A stretch of 64,000 nucleotides of DNA from Pelagibacteraceae bacterium AG-337-G04 (GTDB lineage Bacteria > Pseudomonadota > Alphaproteobacteria > Pelagibacterales > Pelagibacteraceae): NCBI GenBank assembly GCA_003282205.1, contig QBZW01000007.1, positions 1 through 64,000 of the forward strand, written 5' to 3'. The notes beneath the pieces are model-generated. The model ran no database searches and was not told the origin of the DNA. It was given only the letters and a program-made list of their open reading frames with translations. Shown here piece after piece: positions 37,016 through 44,976 of this stretch; position 1 is the stretch's first letter, and each line of letters starts with the position of its first letter. A program made the position numbers and the translations under genes.

Positions 37016-37183
37016 CTATTTTGAGCTGTATTCTTCAGTAAATTCGTTCATTCCGCTTGATCCCCAATCGCAATGATCATCTCTGATGTATATACCTTTA
37101 GACTTATGCTCAGAATGCTCTTCTTTATTAGTAATTTGGTAGTTATTTTCGATATTATTTATTTTGTTTTTTTCCATAACCAT
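37016..37183 (-). CDS. Small protein upstream of aceA, function unknown
   Basis: About 55 residues if the ATG at 37183-37181 is used (MVMEKN...); a second ATG lies two codons later. A GTG start at 37213 is possible but would fall among the TTGTAAA operator half-sites, so it is less likely. The N-terminal half is Lys/Glu/Asn-rich. The C-terminal end, GIYIRDDHCDWGSSGMNEF, has a D-D-H-C-D-W cluster that could bind metal. I do not recognise a family. It lies 44 bp before aceA on the same strand. Confidence 0.5.
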   Translation of the reverse strand: MVMEKNKINNIENNYQITNKEEHSEHKSKGIYIRDDHCDWGSSGMNEFTEEYSSK

Positions 37184-37190
37184 CTTATAA

Positions 37191-37279
37191 TTTACAATAT
37201 TTACAAAATCCACAAAAATATTGATTTTACTTGTAAATTTGAATAATTTTTTGTAAATTTAAATTTACAAAATTTACAT
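37191..37279. promoter_or_regulatory. Operator array between aceA unit and XRE regulator
   Basis: Five exact TTGTAAA/TTTACAA half-sites lie at 37191-37197, 37200-37206, 37231-37237, 37251-37257 and 37264-37270, with a sixth near-match, TTTACAT, overlapping the regulator start codon. The fourth and fifth form a perfect 24-bp palindrome, TTTTGTAAATTT/AAATTTACAAAA (37249-37272), six bases before the regulator ATG. RamB/ScfR-type regulators are known to bind TTTGCAAA-like palindromes. Autoregulation and control of aceA are inferred. Confidence 0.65.
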
Positions 37280-38966
37280 GAGTCAACTTGATATAAAAAT
37301 CGGCAAAAAAATCAAGACTTTTAGAAATAAATTAGGTCTTCAAGCAAAAAAATTGGCTGAGCAAATAGGTATTTCTCCAAGTTATTTAAACTTAATTGAG
37401 AGTGGGAAAAGAAAAATTGATGGAGATTTACTTCTTAAAATTAGTCAGGAGTTAAGAATAGAATTTAATGACATTCTAGAAGACAAAGTAGATCTTAACA
37501 ATTCAAGAAAGGCAATTGCCAGTTTTTATAGAAGAAATAATAAAAACGAAATCAATCTTAAAATTGGTCCAAAGATAAAAGCCTTCAGAAGACAATTAGG
37601 TATTCAAGCTAATGTGTTAGCTGGACAAATAGGTATTTCTCCAAGTTATTTAAACTTAATTGAGAGTGGGAAAAGAAAAATTGATGGAGACTTAATAATA
37701 AGAGTTTGTGAAGAACTCAAAATAAATTTATCAGATTTAACCAGTAAATCAGATTTAAACCTTGAAAATAATATATCCGAGTTACTTGGTGATGAGTTAT
37801 TTGAAGATTTAGACATTCTTGGTCCAGAGGTGAAGGACTTAGTAAACACCAATCCGAAAATTGCAAAAGCTCTGATAAAACTTGGAGATAACTTTAAACA
37901 AAAAGATCATGATATAGTAAATAAAGTTGAAAATTTATCAGGTAAAATTATTGACAGTAGAAAAGCATCATTTCCGGGAGAAGTGGTTTCTGATTTTTTG
38001 CAAGAAAACAAAAATTTTTTTCCAAAATTAGAAAATTTTGCGAATAATGTATTTGAAAAAGTAAAACAAAATAACAGAACAAGATATATAGCGTTATGTG
38101 ATTTTTTGAAAAGTGAGTATGGTATTAAGGTAACAGATGTTATTCCTGAAGAAAATAAACCATTTTCAAAAATTTTTAAAATTGATACTAAAGAGTTGTT
38201 TCTTTCAGATTATATTTCTTTGGAAACAAAAAAATTACATGCTGCTGCACAAATTGCACAAGAGGGTGCATCTGATCAAATAGAATCATATTTATCAACA
38301 TTTACTTTTCCTTCAAATGAGTCAAAAAAATTAACTAGAGTAGCTTTATTAAATTATTGTGGCGCAGCAATATTAATGCCATACAACTTATTTCATCAAG
38401 AATGTAGAGACCTCAAATATGATTTAGAACTTTTACAAAATACTTTTGCAACCTCCTTCGAACAAGTCGCTCATAGAGTCACTTGTTTACAAGATCCACA
38501 GCTTCCTGGAATACCTTTTCATTTTTTAAGAGTTGATGTTGCAGGAAACATCTCAAAAAGATTCTCATTATCAGGAATTGAAATACCAAGATATGGTGGT
38601 GCTTGTCCGAGATGGAATGTTTACTCTGCTTTTTCAAGACCTGGTGTAATTCAAGCAGCAGTAAGTAAAATGACTAATGGAGAAAAATATGTTTGTATAG
38701 CAAAGACAGTTGAAAAGGGTGTTGGAAGATACGGACAGAAGAAAAGTATGTTATCTATAGGTCTAGGATGTGAGGCGAAATATGCAAAAGAATTTGTTTA
38801 TACTGAAAATTTAGATTTAACTGATAAAAAATCTGAGTTGCCTATAGGAGTATCTTGCAGAACATGCGATAGACTTGATTGTTCACAAAGAGCCTTTCCA
38901 CCTCTTCATAAAAAATTTGATGTGGATATTAATTCTAGAGGAGTTTCTGTTTACGTTAATGAATAA
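37278..38966 (+). CDS. XRE-family regulator of ScfR/RamB type with duplicated HTH
   Basis: This 562-residue protein has two consecutive N-terminal helix-turn-helix domains (about 8-65 and 96-153). An ImmA/IrrE-like middle region follows (around LHAAAQIAQEGASDQI), then the C-terminal short-chain fatty acyl-regulator domain ending with a Cys cluster, GVSCRTCDRLDCSQRAFPP. Family members usually have one HTH and about 470 residues; the 88-residue excess equals one duplicated unit. A 65-bp stretch is identical in both copies. Relatives control propionate, acetate and glyoxylate genes, which fits the divergent aceA. Both HTHs look intact. Confidence 0.85.
   Translation: MSQLDIKIGKKIKTFRNKLGLQAKKLAEQIGISPSYLNLIESGKRKIDGDLLLKISQELRIEFNDILEDKVDLNNSRKAIASFYRRNNKNEINLKIGPKIKAFRRQLGIQANVLAGQIGISPSYLNLIESGKRKIDGDLIIRVCEELKINLSDLTSKSDLNLENNISELLGDELFEDLDILGPEVKDLVNTNPKIAKALIKLGDNFKQKDHDIVNKVENLSGKIIDSRKASFPGEVVSDFLQENKNFFPKLENFANNVFEKVKQNNRTRYIALCDFLKSEYGIKVTDVIPEENKPFSKIFKIDTKELFLSDYISLETKKLHAAAQIAQEGASDQIESYLSTFTFPSNESKKLTRVALLNYCGAAILMPYNLFHQECRDLKYDLELLQNTFATSFEQVAHRVTCLQDPQLPGIPFHFLRVDVAGNISKRFSLSGIEIPRYGGACPRWNVYSAFSRPGVIQAAVSKMTNGEKYVCIAKTVEKGVGRYGQKKSMLSIGLGCEAKYAKEFVYTENLDLTDKKSELPIGVSCRTCDRLDCSQRAFPPLHKKFDVDINSRGVSVYVNE
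37362..37690 (+). repeat. Intragenic tandem duplication of the HTH-coding segment
   Basis: The 65 bp at 37362-37426 and 37626-37690 are identical, including codons for GISPSYLNLIESGKRKIDGD (turn and recognition helix). The offset is 264 bp, exactly 88 codons, so the frame is kept. Similarity continues outside the identical block (for example FRNKLGLQAKKLA against FRRQLGIQANVLA) but at lower identity. Confidence 0.9.
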
Positions 38967-38976
38967 AAGATTTGTT

Positions 38977-40116
38977 TTACTTAAGTTTTTGCCTTTTTTT
39001 TGAAATCAGTTGAGTAAGAGAGTCCACCATCAAATCTGATGCTTTGAATATTTCATTTGCTTTAAACTCATGAGACATGTTTTTTTCTTCATTTGTCTTA
39101 TCTTCTATTATTATTCCTTTATCAGGTGAATTATCCTTAATATATATTAAAATTAGCCATTCATCATCTGTTGCCTCGTCCCATTTAATAAATATTTCTC
39201 CTGTCTCAAACCTTTTATCTATACATCTGAATATAGACATGTGTCTTGTAACATATCTCTTATTCAACTGAAAAACTAAACTATTGGCACTTCTATAAAA
39301 ACTTTCTAAAGCAAACTCAATTTTTTGTCTTGCTAAATTATACTCTCTCTCTTTTTGAAGGAGTACCGATCTGTCATCAGCTTCATCTGTCTTAACCCCA
39401 AGAGCTTCAACTCTCTCTCTAATTTTTTGGTCTCTAATAAGCCTATATTTATTTTTTAAATTCTCTATTCTTTGTTGTAATTCACCATAGTTCTCTCTTT
39501 TTTCTCTTAAAGAGATTTTCTCAAGTTTTTCTAATTCTTTTACTTCTCTAATTCTGAATCTTTCAATTTGTTTTTGTATTCTTAATTCTTGTAAAAATTT
39601 TTTCTGTCGTTCTGATTGTTCTTTTCTTAAAAGTGCCTGTTCTTTTCTCAAAAATAATTTTAGATCTTTGGCTCTTAATTTTTGAATTCTTTCTTCATCC
39701 TTAAGTTGCTGCTCCTTTAATTTTAATTGCTTTTCCTCTTGCAAGATTTTTTGTTTTTTTATTTTTTCTTTTTCTTTATCCTTTTTTTCTATTTCTATTA
39801 ATTTTAATCTTCTTTTTTCTTCTTTTCTTTGTGATTTAAATTCATTGATTTTTTCATCTATAGAATAAAAAAACTTTGAAATACCTCTGTCAATTGCAAA
39901 AATATCAAATTTGACATTAATATTTAATTTCGATTTTAAATTTTCTTCTACCCTTACTGATTTTGTAATTAAATTATTTTTTATTTTTTTTTTAAGAAAT
40001 AACTTTTTATTAATATTTTTTTTTTTTATAGCCTTAGAGATTTTTTTTTTCTTCTTTACTTTTTTTTTAGTTTTTAAATGAACTTTTCTAGTTTTTTTTT
40101 TTTTATTTTTTTTCAT
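38977..40116 (-). CDS. Lysine-rich coiled-coil protein, function unknown
   Basis: This 379-residue protein has three parts. Residues 1-50 are extremely Lys-rich and contain long poly-A/T-encoded Lys runs. Residues 90-260 are charged and predicted coiled coil (Glu, Lys, Arg, Gln, Leu). The C-terminal domain (about 275-379) looks folded, with FIKWDEATDDEWLILIYIKD. No signal or membrane segment is visible. The basic tail could bind nucleic acid or acidic polymers, but this is only inferred. It is convergent with the regulator (10-bp gap) and 31 bp downstream of cfa on the same strand. I do not recognise a family. Confidence 0.7.
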   Translation of the reverse strand: MKKNKKKKTRKVHLKTKKKVKKKKKISKAIKKKNINKKLFLKKKIKNNLITKSVRVEENLKSKLNINVKFDIFAIDRGISKFFYSIDEKINEFKSQRKEEKRRLKLIEIEKKDKEKEKIKKQKILQEEKQLKLKEQQLKDEERIQKLRAKDLKLFLRKEQALLRKEQSERQKKFLQELRIQKQIERFRIREVKELEKLEKISLREKRENYGELQQRIENLKNKYRLIRDQKIRERVEALGVKTDEADDRSVLLQKEREYNLARQKIEFALESFYRSANSLVFQLNKRYVTRHMSIFRCIDKRFETGEIFIKWDEATDDEWLILIYIKDNSPDKGIIIEDKTNEEKNMSHEFKANEIFKASDLMVDSLTQLISKKRQKLK

Positions 40117-40147
40117 TATTACTGTTTAATTATTTATCAGTAATATT

Positions 40148-41335
40148 TTAATAAATATAGTCCCGAGTATTAGGCACAGATATATTATCCTTTGATAACT
40201 GAAATTGAAATACAACCTGATCGCCCCATTTAAATGCCATTTCGCAACTAGCTAAGTAAAATTCCCACATTCTAAAAAATTTTTCATCAAACATCCCTAA
40301 AACAGCGTGTTTTTTTGATAAAAATCTTTCTTTCCAATTTCTAAGTGTATGTGCATAGTGCATTCTTAGGACTTCAATGTCAGACACAATCAGACCTGAG
40401 TTTTCAATTGGTTTAGCAACTTCACTTAAACTTGGTGTGTAACCACCTGGAAAAATATATTTTGTAATCCATGGTTGTGGGTCTCTTGGAGGCATTGATG
40501 AACCAATTGTGTGAATTAAAGCAATTCCTTTTTCGTTCAAAAGTTTAAAAACAGTATTAAAATATGTTTTATAAAATTTTCTTCCTACATGCTCAAACAT
40601 TCCAACGCTTACTATTCTGTCAAATTTTTCATTTAATTGCCTATAATCAACAAGTTTAAAATCTACCTGATTAGATAAATTCATCTCTTTTGCCTTATTC
40701 ATACTATACTCAAATTGATTTTCTGACAGTGTTATGCCTGTAACACTTGCCTTTGTCTCCTTGGCAATTTCTAATGCTAATGTGCCCCATCCTGAACCAA
40801 TATCTAAAACTTTTTGATTAGGCTGAATTTTTAACTTTTTTATAATATGATGGATTTTATTATTTTGAGCTTGCTCTAATGTATCATTATTATTTTTAAA
40901 ATAAGCACACGAATATTGTCTATTCTCATCTAAAAATAAATCATAAAGTTTTTCAGATATATCATAATGATGGGCAACATTTTCTTTTGATTTTACGATT
41001 TTGTTAAAATTTGTAAGATATCTGAAAGTTCCTTTTACTTTTTTTATTACCGAGCCGTAAAAATTTATATCTCCCCTTCCTATATTTTTGAAAGCTAAGT
41101 CTAAAAATTCTGTAAGCGTTCCGTTCTGTATTACTAATGATCCATCCATATAAGCTTCTCCAAAATATAGATCTGGATTTATTAGTAATTTTTGCATCAA
41201 TTTTTGATCAAGTAATTTAATTTGTATTGGTTTTTCTTTTTTAGGATTACCAATTACGTATTTTTTTGAATTGGAGTCTACAAGTTCAAAACCGTCTACT
41301 TTAAACAAATCATTTAAAAAACTTATTAAACTCAT
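40148..41335 (-). CDS. cfa: Cyclopropane-fatty-acyl-phospholipid synthase family protein
   Basis: This SAM-dependent enzyme acts on unsaturated acyl chains of membrane phospholipids, adding a methylene or methyl group. It has 395 residues. The N-domain (1-110) is followed by VAHHYDISEKLYDLFLD and YSCAYFKNNNDTLEQAQ, both diagnostic. The SAM motif is KVLDIGSGWGTLALEIA, and ISVGMFEHVGRKFY is the bicarbonate/active-site region. It starts one base after the DapA-like gene. A close relative making 10-methyl acyl chains cannot be excluded. Confidence 0.9.
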   Translation of the reverse strand: MSLISFLNDLFKVDGFELVDSNSKKYVIGNPKKEKPIQIKLLDQKLMQKLLINPDLYFGEAYMDGSLVIQNGTLTEFLDLAFKNIGRGDINFYGSVIKKVKGTFRYLTNFNKIVKSKENVAHHYDISEKLYDLFLDENRQYSCAYFKNNNDTLEQAQNNKIHHIIKKLKIQPNQKVLDIGSGWGTLALEIAKETKASVTGITLSENQFEYSMNKAKEMNLSNQVDFKLVDYRQLNEKFDRIVSVGMFEHVGRKFYKTYFNTVFKLLNEKGIALIHTIGSSMPPRDPQPWITKYIFPGGYTPSLSEVAKPIENSGLIVSDIEVLRMHYAHTLRNWKERFLSKKHAVLGMFDEKFFRMWEFYLASCEMAFKWGDQVVFQFQLSKDNISVPNTRDYIY

Positions 41336-41336
41336 T

Positions 41337-42221
41337 TTATGCTGCTTTTAAATTTGCTATTTCAAATTCTAAATTTCCTAAAGTTGTTAATATCTCTTTT
41401 TTTTGGTTAGTATCTAAAAGCTTTAAAGGTGGTAATAGATTTTCAAATATTTTATTTTTTTCTGACATAACTGTGTGCAAACTAGATATTAAATTATATT
41501 TTTCAAAACATCCTCTAACATCGCATAATTTTTTGTTTGAAGATAAATCTGAATTATTTTTAAAGGCGTCGTAAACTTCTCTAGCCAAAGTTCCAGTAAT
41601 ATTTGTTGTTGCTGTTATTATACCATCACACCCTAGCTCTAACCCTTTTAATAATTTTGATTCAGAACCAGGAAATATAGAAAAATTTTTAATTTTTAAA
41701 GTCTCAAATAAATTATAAGAACTATCCTTTACACCAACAATTTGATCTGGAAATTTTTTAACTAAAGTTTGAATACATTCAATACTAAACTTATAACCTG
41801 AAAGTTTTTCAAAATTGTACAAAATAATTTTACAATCATTAACTACTTCAATTATTTTTGAATAAAAATTTATAACATCACTATCATCATATTTATAATA
41901 TGCAGGTGGCATTATTAGAAATGTATTAAAATTCAAAGACTTAGAAATTTTAATTAAATTAATGTTATCTGCAAGTGAATTTAAGCCTGTCCCTATTATA
42001 AATTTGTCTTTATATTTACTATTTGGTAATTGATTAAGTAGTTGTATTTTTTCACTCAGAGAAATTAATTGTGACTGACCTGTGCTTCCAAAAAAAACCA
42101 CTCCATGACAACCCATGTCTATTACGTTTTCTGCATGCTTAATCGTATTATCTATATCAAGAGATAGATCATTTTTTAGTATTGATAAAGAAGCGGCAAA
42201 AATACCTTTTAATTCAATCAT
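41337..42221 (-). CDS. Dihydrodipicolinate synthase family aldolase
   Basis: This class I aldolase/lyase of 294 residues has the DapA TIM-barrel fold. The Schiff-base Lys is in QIVGVKDSSYN, and the catalytic Tyr in KIILYNFEKLSG. The pyruvate-binding motif reads FFGSTGQSQLISL, whereas true DapA has G-T-T-G-E; the Glu to Gln change and the weak match suggest a different substrate (for example a keto-acid sugar or hydroxyproline product). It is directly followed by cfa and is the first gene of this minus-strand pair. I would not call it dapA. Confidence 0.8.
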   Translation of the reverse strand: MIELKGIFAASLSILKNDLSLDIDNTIKHAENVIDMGCHGVVFFGSTGQSQLISLSEKIQLLNQLPNSKYKDKFIIGTGLNSLADNINLIKISKSLNFNTFLIMPPAYYKYDDSDVINFYSKIIEVVNDCKIILYNFEKLSGYKFSIECIQTLVKKFPDQIVGVKDSSYNLFETLKIKNFSIFPGSESKLLKGLELGCDGIITATTNITGTLAREVYDAFKNNSDLSSNKKLCDVRGCFEKYNLISSLHTVMSEKNKIFENLLPPLKLLDTNQKKEILTTLGNLEFEIANLKAA

Positions 42222-42275
42222 AATATAAAATTAATATATAATAAAATTTAGTAAAGTATTAATATCCCTTAAGAT

Positions 42276-42782
42276 TTATATACTCTTGATTACAATTTCT
42301 TTTGCTTCATTAACAATTGAGGCAAGTCTATTTAACTCTGGGCTAATATCAGGATGAATTTTTTTCATAATTTTTTTATATGAGTTTAAGATTTCATTTT
42401 TTGAATATTTTTTTTTGGGATCTAGATTTAAAATTTTATATGCTTCATCTAAATTCATATTTTGTTGAGTATTTGTCTGATTAAAATTATTAAAATTAAA
42501 TCTTCCAGAGTTTTTAAGGACTCTGAACAAGCCCCAAAGTCTTAGTAATTGGAAAAGTGAGATTCCTGCTTTAGTTTTTATTAGCGGCAAAATAGCCAAA
42601 ACAAATGGTAATGAAAAAATATATCTACCAGCGTACACCATTAAAAAAGCTAACAAAATTGAAGATAAAATTATGATTAATCTAATTATTTTTGAAATTC
42701 TCTTCGCAGAGGTCTTGGCAAACCAAGTTAGAAGAACATAAACTATTATAAAAATTATAACTGTTATAAAAAAAATATTCAT
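42276..42782 (-). CDS. Membrane-anchored J-domain protein
   Basis: This 168-residue protein has an N-terminal transmembrane helix (about 2-20), a second hydrophobic region (about 35-65), a linker, and a C-terminal J domain. The latter reads AYKILNLDPKKKYSKNEIL and KKIHPDISPELNRLASIV, with an intact HPD. It resembles the DnaJ-like TIM14/Pam18-type proteins of Alphaproteobacteria. It may recruit DnaK to the membrane. It is divergent from the oligopeptidase gene, with an 18-bp gap, and follows no other gene closely. Confidence 0.82.
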   Translation of the reverse strand: MNIFFITVIIFIIVYVLLTWFAKTSAKRISKIIRLIIILSSILLAFLMVYAGRYIFSLPFVLAILPLIKTKAGISLFQLLRLWGLFRVLKNSGRFNFNNFNQTNTQQNMNLDEAYKILNLDPKKKYSKNEILNSYKKIMKKIHPDISPELNRLASIVNEAKEIVIKSI

Positions 42783-42800
42783 ATATTAATAATTTTCTAA

Positions 42801-44876
42801 ATGAAAATACCACAACTTGAAAAGAAACCTGAAATAAAATCTTGTCACAACACAACTTGGGAAGATAACTATAGCTGGGTTCATCAATCAAATATACTCG
42901 ATGTTTTAAAAGATAGCTCAAAATTATTACCAGAAGTAAGAAAGTATTTAGAAAAAGAGAATGATTATTTTGAATATCAAATGAATGATACCAAAGAAAC
43001 TAGGAAAAAAATTTTTAATGAAATTAAAGGAAGAATTAAATTAGAGGATGAGTCTTTGCCCTTCAAAGATAAAAATTATGAATATTGGACCAAAACCACA
43101 ACGAAAGGTAACTATTCGATAAAGTTAAGAAGAAAAATTGGAGAAAAAAAAGTTGAAGAAATATGGAATGGAGATCTTGAAAAAGAAAAACTAAATACAG
43201 AGTATTTTGGTTTAGGTGATCTTGAAGTAAGTTTTGATGATAAATTTCTAGGATACTCTTTAGATTTAAAAGGTTCTGAATATTATACAATTTATATAAG
43301 AGATATAAAATCAGGTAAATTGGTTACAGAAAAAATTGAGGAAACGAGTGGCAGTATAGAATTTAGTTTAGATGATAAATTTATATTTTACTCTAAATTA
43401 GATGAGCATCATAGACCAAGAACAATATACAGACATAAAATTGGCACTCCTGTAAAAGAAGATAAGTTGATGTTTGAGGAAAAAAGTGAAGCTTTTACTG
43501 TAGGTATAGGTTTAAGCTCAGATGAAAAATATTTTATAATTACAAGTTCTGATCATAATACGTCTGAACAATATTACTTTAAAATTGATGAAAATAATCC
43601 AAATCCTAAATTAATCCAAAAGAGAAAAAGAGGTATAATTTACTCTGTAAACTCTTGGAATGGCTATTTTTACAAACATACGAATGAAAATGCTGAAGAT
43701 TTTAAGATTGATAGATGTAATGATTTAGTTAAACAAAACTGGGAGTCATTTGTAAATGCAAAAGATGAAGTATTAATTGGAGGTTTAGTATTTTTAAAAA
43801 ATTGGGTGATTAGATCTGAAACCTCTAATGCATTAGGAAAAATAATTTTGAGAAATTCCAAAACAAACGAAGAGGAAGAGATAGTTTTTTGTGACGAGAA
43901 AGTAATAGTTCCAAGTATATCTTTAATTCAAAAAGATAAAGATACTGATAATGTATATTTGTCTTATTCATCTCCTAAAACTCCAGGAAGAACCTTTTTA
44001 TATAATTTAAAATCAAAGGAAAAAAAACTTGTTAAAGAACAAGAAATTCCATCTGGACATAACCCCGATAATTATATTGTTGAAAGAATTGAATGTCCAT
44101 CTCATGATGGACGAATGGTGCCAATAACAATAACAAGACATAAGGACACAATTCTGGATGGGTCATCGAATATTTTGTTATATGGTTATGGTTCTTATGG
44201 CAATTCAATGTCGCCTGGGTTTTCATCTACACGATTAAGCTTGATTAATAGAAATATAATTTGGGTTACAGCGCATATAAGAGGAGGAATGGAAAGAGGA
44301 ATGAAATGGTGGAAGGAGGGAAAGCTTTTAAACAAAAAAAATACATTTGAAGATTATATTGCAGTTGGAAAATTTTTGATTGAAAAAAAGTATACCTCTA
44401 AAGGAAAAATTATAGGAATGGGTGGTTCAGCAGGAGGGTTGCTGATGGGGGCAGTTGCAAACCAAGCTCCAGAACTATTTTTAGGGTTAATAATGGCTGT
44501 GCCTTTTGTAGATTCTTTAACAACTAACCTTGACCATTCATTGCCATTGACTATTGGGGAATTTGATGAATTTGGAAATGCGAAAGATAACAAAGATCAT
44601 TTTGATTATATTTACTCATATGCTCCTTACAATAATATTAAAAAAATGGATTACCCAAATATTTTAATCACTACTAGTCTTAGTGACAATAGAGTCTTAT
44701 TTGATGAACCAGCAAAATTTACTGCAAAACTAAGAGACTATAAAACAGATAATAACTTATTGTTATTAAAAACTGAGATGAACGCTGGTCATGGAGGAAA
44801 GTCTGGTAGAGATGGTGCTATTGAGGAAATAGCTCTTGATTATGCTTTTGCTTTAAAGATTTCAGGAAAAATTTGA
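42801..44876 (+). CDS. ptrB: Oligopeptidase B
   Basis: This S9A serine peptidase cleaves short peptides after basic residues in the cytoplasm. It has 691 residues with an N-terminal seven-bladed propeller (about 70-400) and a C-terminal alpha/beta hydrolase. The catalytic Ser is in IIGMGGSAGGLLMGAV, the Asp in TSLSDNRVLFDEPAKF and the His in NAGHGGKSGR. The RGGMERGMKWWKEGK segment is typical of the oligopeptidase B branch rather than prolyl oligopeptidase. No signal peptide is seen. Confidence 0.93.
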   Translation: MKIPQLEKKPEIKSCHNTTWEDNYSWVHQSNILDVLKDSSKLLPEVRKYLEKENDYFEYQMNDTKETRKKIFNEIKGRIKLEDESLPFKDKNYEYWTKTTTKGNYSIKLRRKIGEKKVEEIWNGDLEKEKLNTEYFGLGDLEVSFDDKFLGYSLDLKGSEYYTIYIRDIKSGKLVTEKIEETSGSIEFSLDDKFIFYSKLDEHHRPRTIYRHKIGTPVKEDKLMFEEKSEAFTVGIGLSSDEKYFIITSSDHNTSEQYYFKIDENNPNPKLIQKRKRGIIYSVNSWNGYFYKHTNENAEDFKIDRCNDLVKQNWESFVNAKDEVLIGGLVFLKNWVIRSETSNALGKIILRNSKTNEEEEIVFCDEKVIVPSISLIQKDKDTDNVYLSYSSPKTPGRTFLYNLKSKEKKLVKEQEIPSGHNPDNYIVERIECPSHDGRMVPITITRHKDTILDGSSNILLYGYGSYGNSMSPGFSSTRLSLINRNIIWVTAHIRGGMERGMKWWKEGKLLNKKNTFEDYIAVGKFLIEKKYTSKGKIIGMGGSAGGLLMGAVANQAPELFLGLIMAVPFVDSLTTNLDHSLPLTIGEFDEFGNAKDNKDHFDYIYSYAPYNNIKKMDYPNILITTSLSDNRVLFDEPAKFTAKLRDYKTDNNLLLLKTEMNAGHGGKSGRDGAIEEIALDYAFALKISGKI

Positions 44877-44886
44877 ATAATCTTGT

Positions 44887-44914
44887 ATTGAAATTCTAAA
44901 ATTAGTCCCCATAT
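44887..44914 (+). promoter_or_regulatory. RpoH-like heat-shock promoter for hsp20
   Basis: ATTGAAA (44887-44893), 13 bp, CCCCATAT (44907-44914). The -10 is a full match to the sigma-32 consensus CCCCATNT and the -35 matches six of seven bases. The expected start near 44920 leaves a leader of about 55 nt. CCCCATA also pairs with TATGGGG at 44933-44939; since it would lie upstream of the start, I treat it as promoter sequence, not an RNA stem. Confidence 0.7.
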
Positions 44915-44954
44915 AAACTCTGTATGTCGCCTTATGGGGCTTACATAAATTAAC

Positions 44955-44971
44955 TTGCTTAACAAAAGGAG
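44955..44971 (+). promoter_or_regulatory. Possible ROSE-like RNA thermometer hairpin over the hsp20 Shine-Dalgarno
   Basis: TTGCT (44955-44959) can pair with AGGAG (44967-44971), the ribosome-binding site, across a 7-nt loop. The pairing would include a central G-G pair, as in alphaproteobacterial ROSE elements that mask the SD with U-U/C-G-C-U. The stem is short and weak, and the flanks add little pairing, so this is a suggestion only. Confidence 0.28.
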
Positions 44972-44976
44972 TAAAT

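Noticed and set aside
37211-37213. GTG start for the small gene upstream of aceA
   Set aside because: It lies inside the operator half-site array; ATG codons at 37183 and 37177 are more reasonable.
38977-40116. Poly-A/T runs as sequencing error or frameshift hot spots that break this gene
   Set aside because: The frame stays open for 379 codons with a coherent coiled coil and C-domain, so the runs encode Lys rather than signal decay.
44907-44939. CCCCATA...TATGGGG inverted repeat as an RNA hairpin or terminator for ptrB
   Set aside because: The left arm coincides with a strong RpoH -10 element and no T tract follows the right arm. The left arm would not be transcribed from that promoter.
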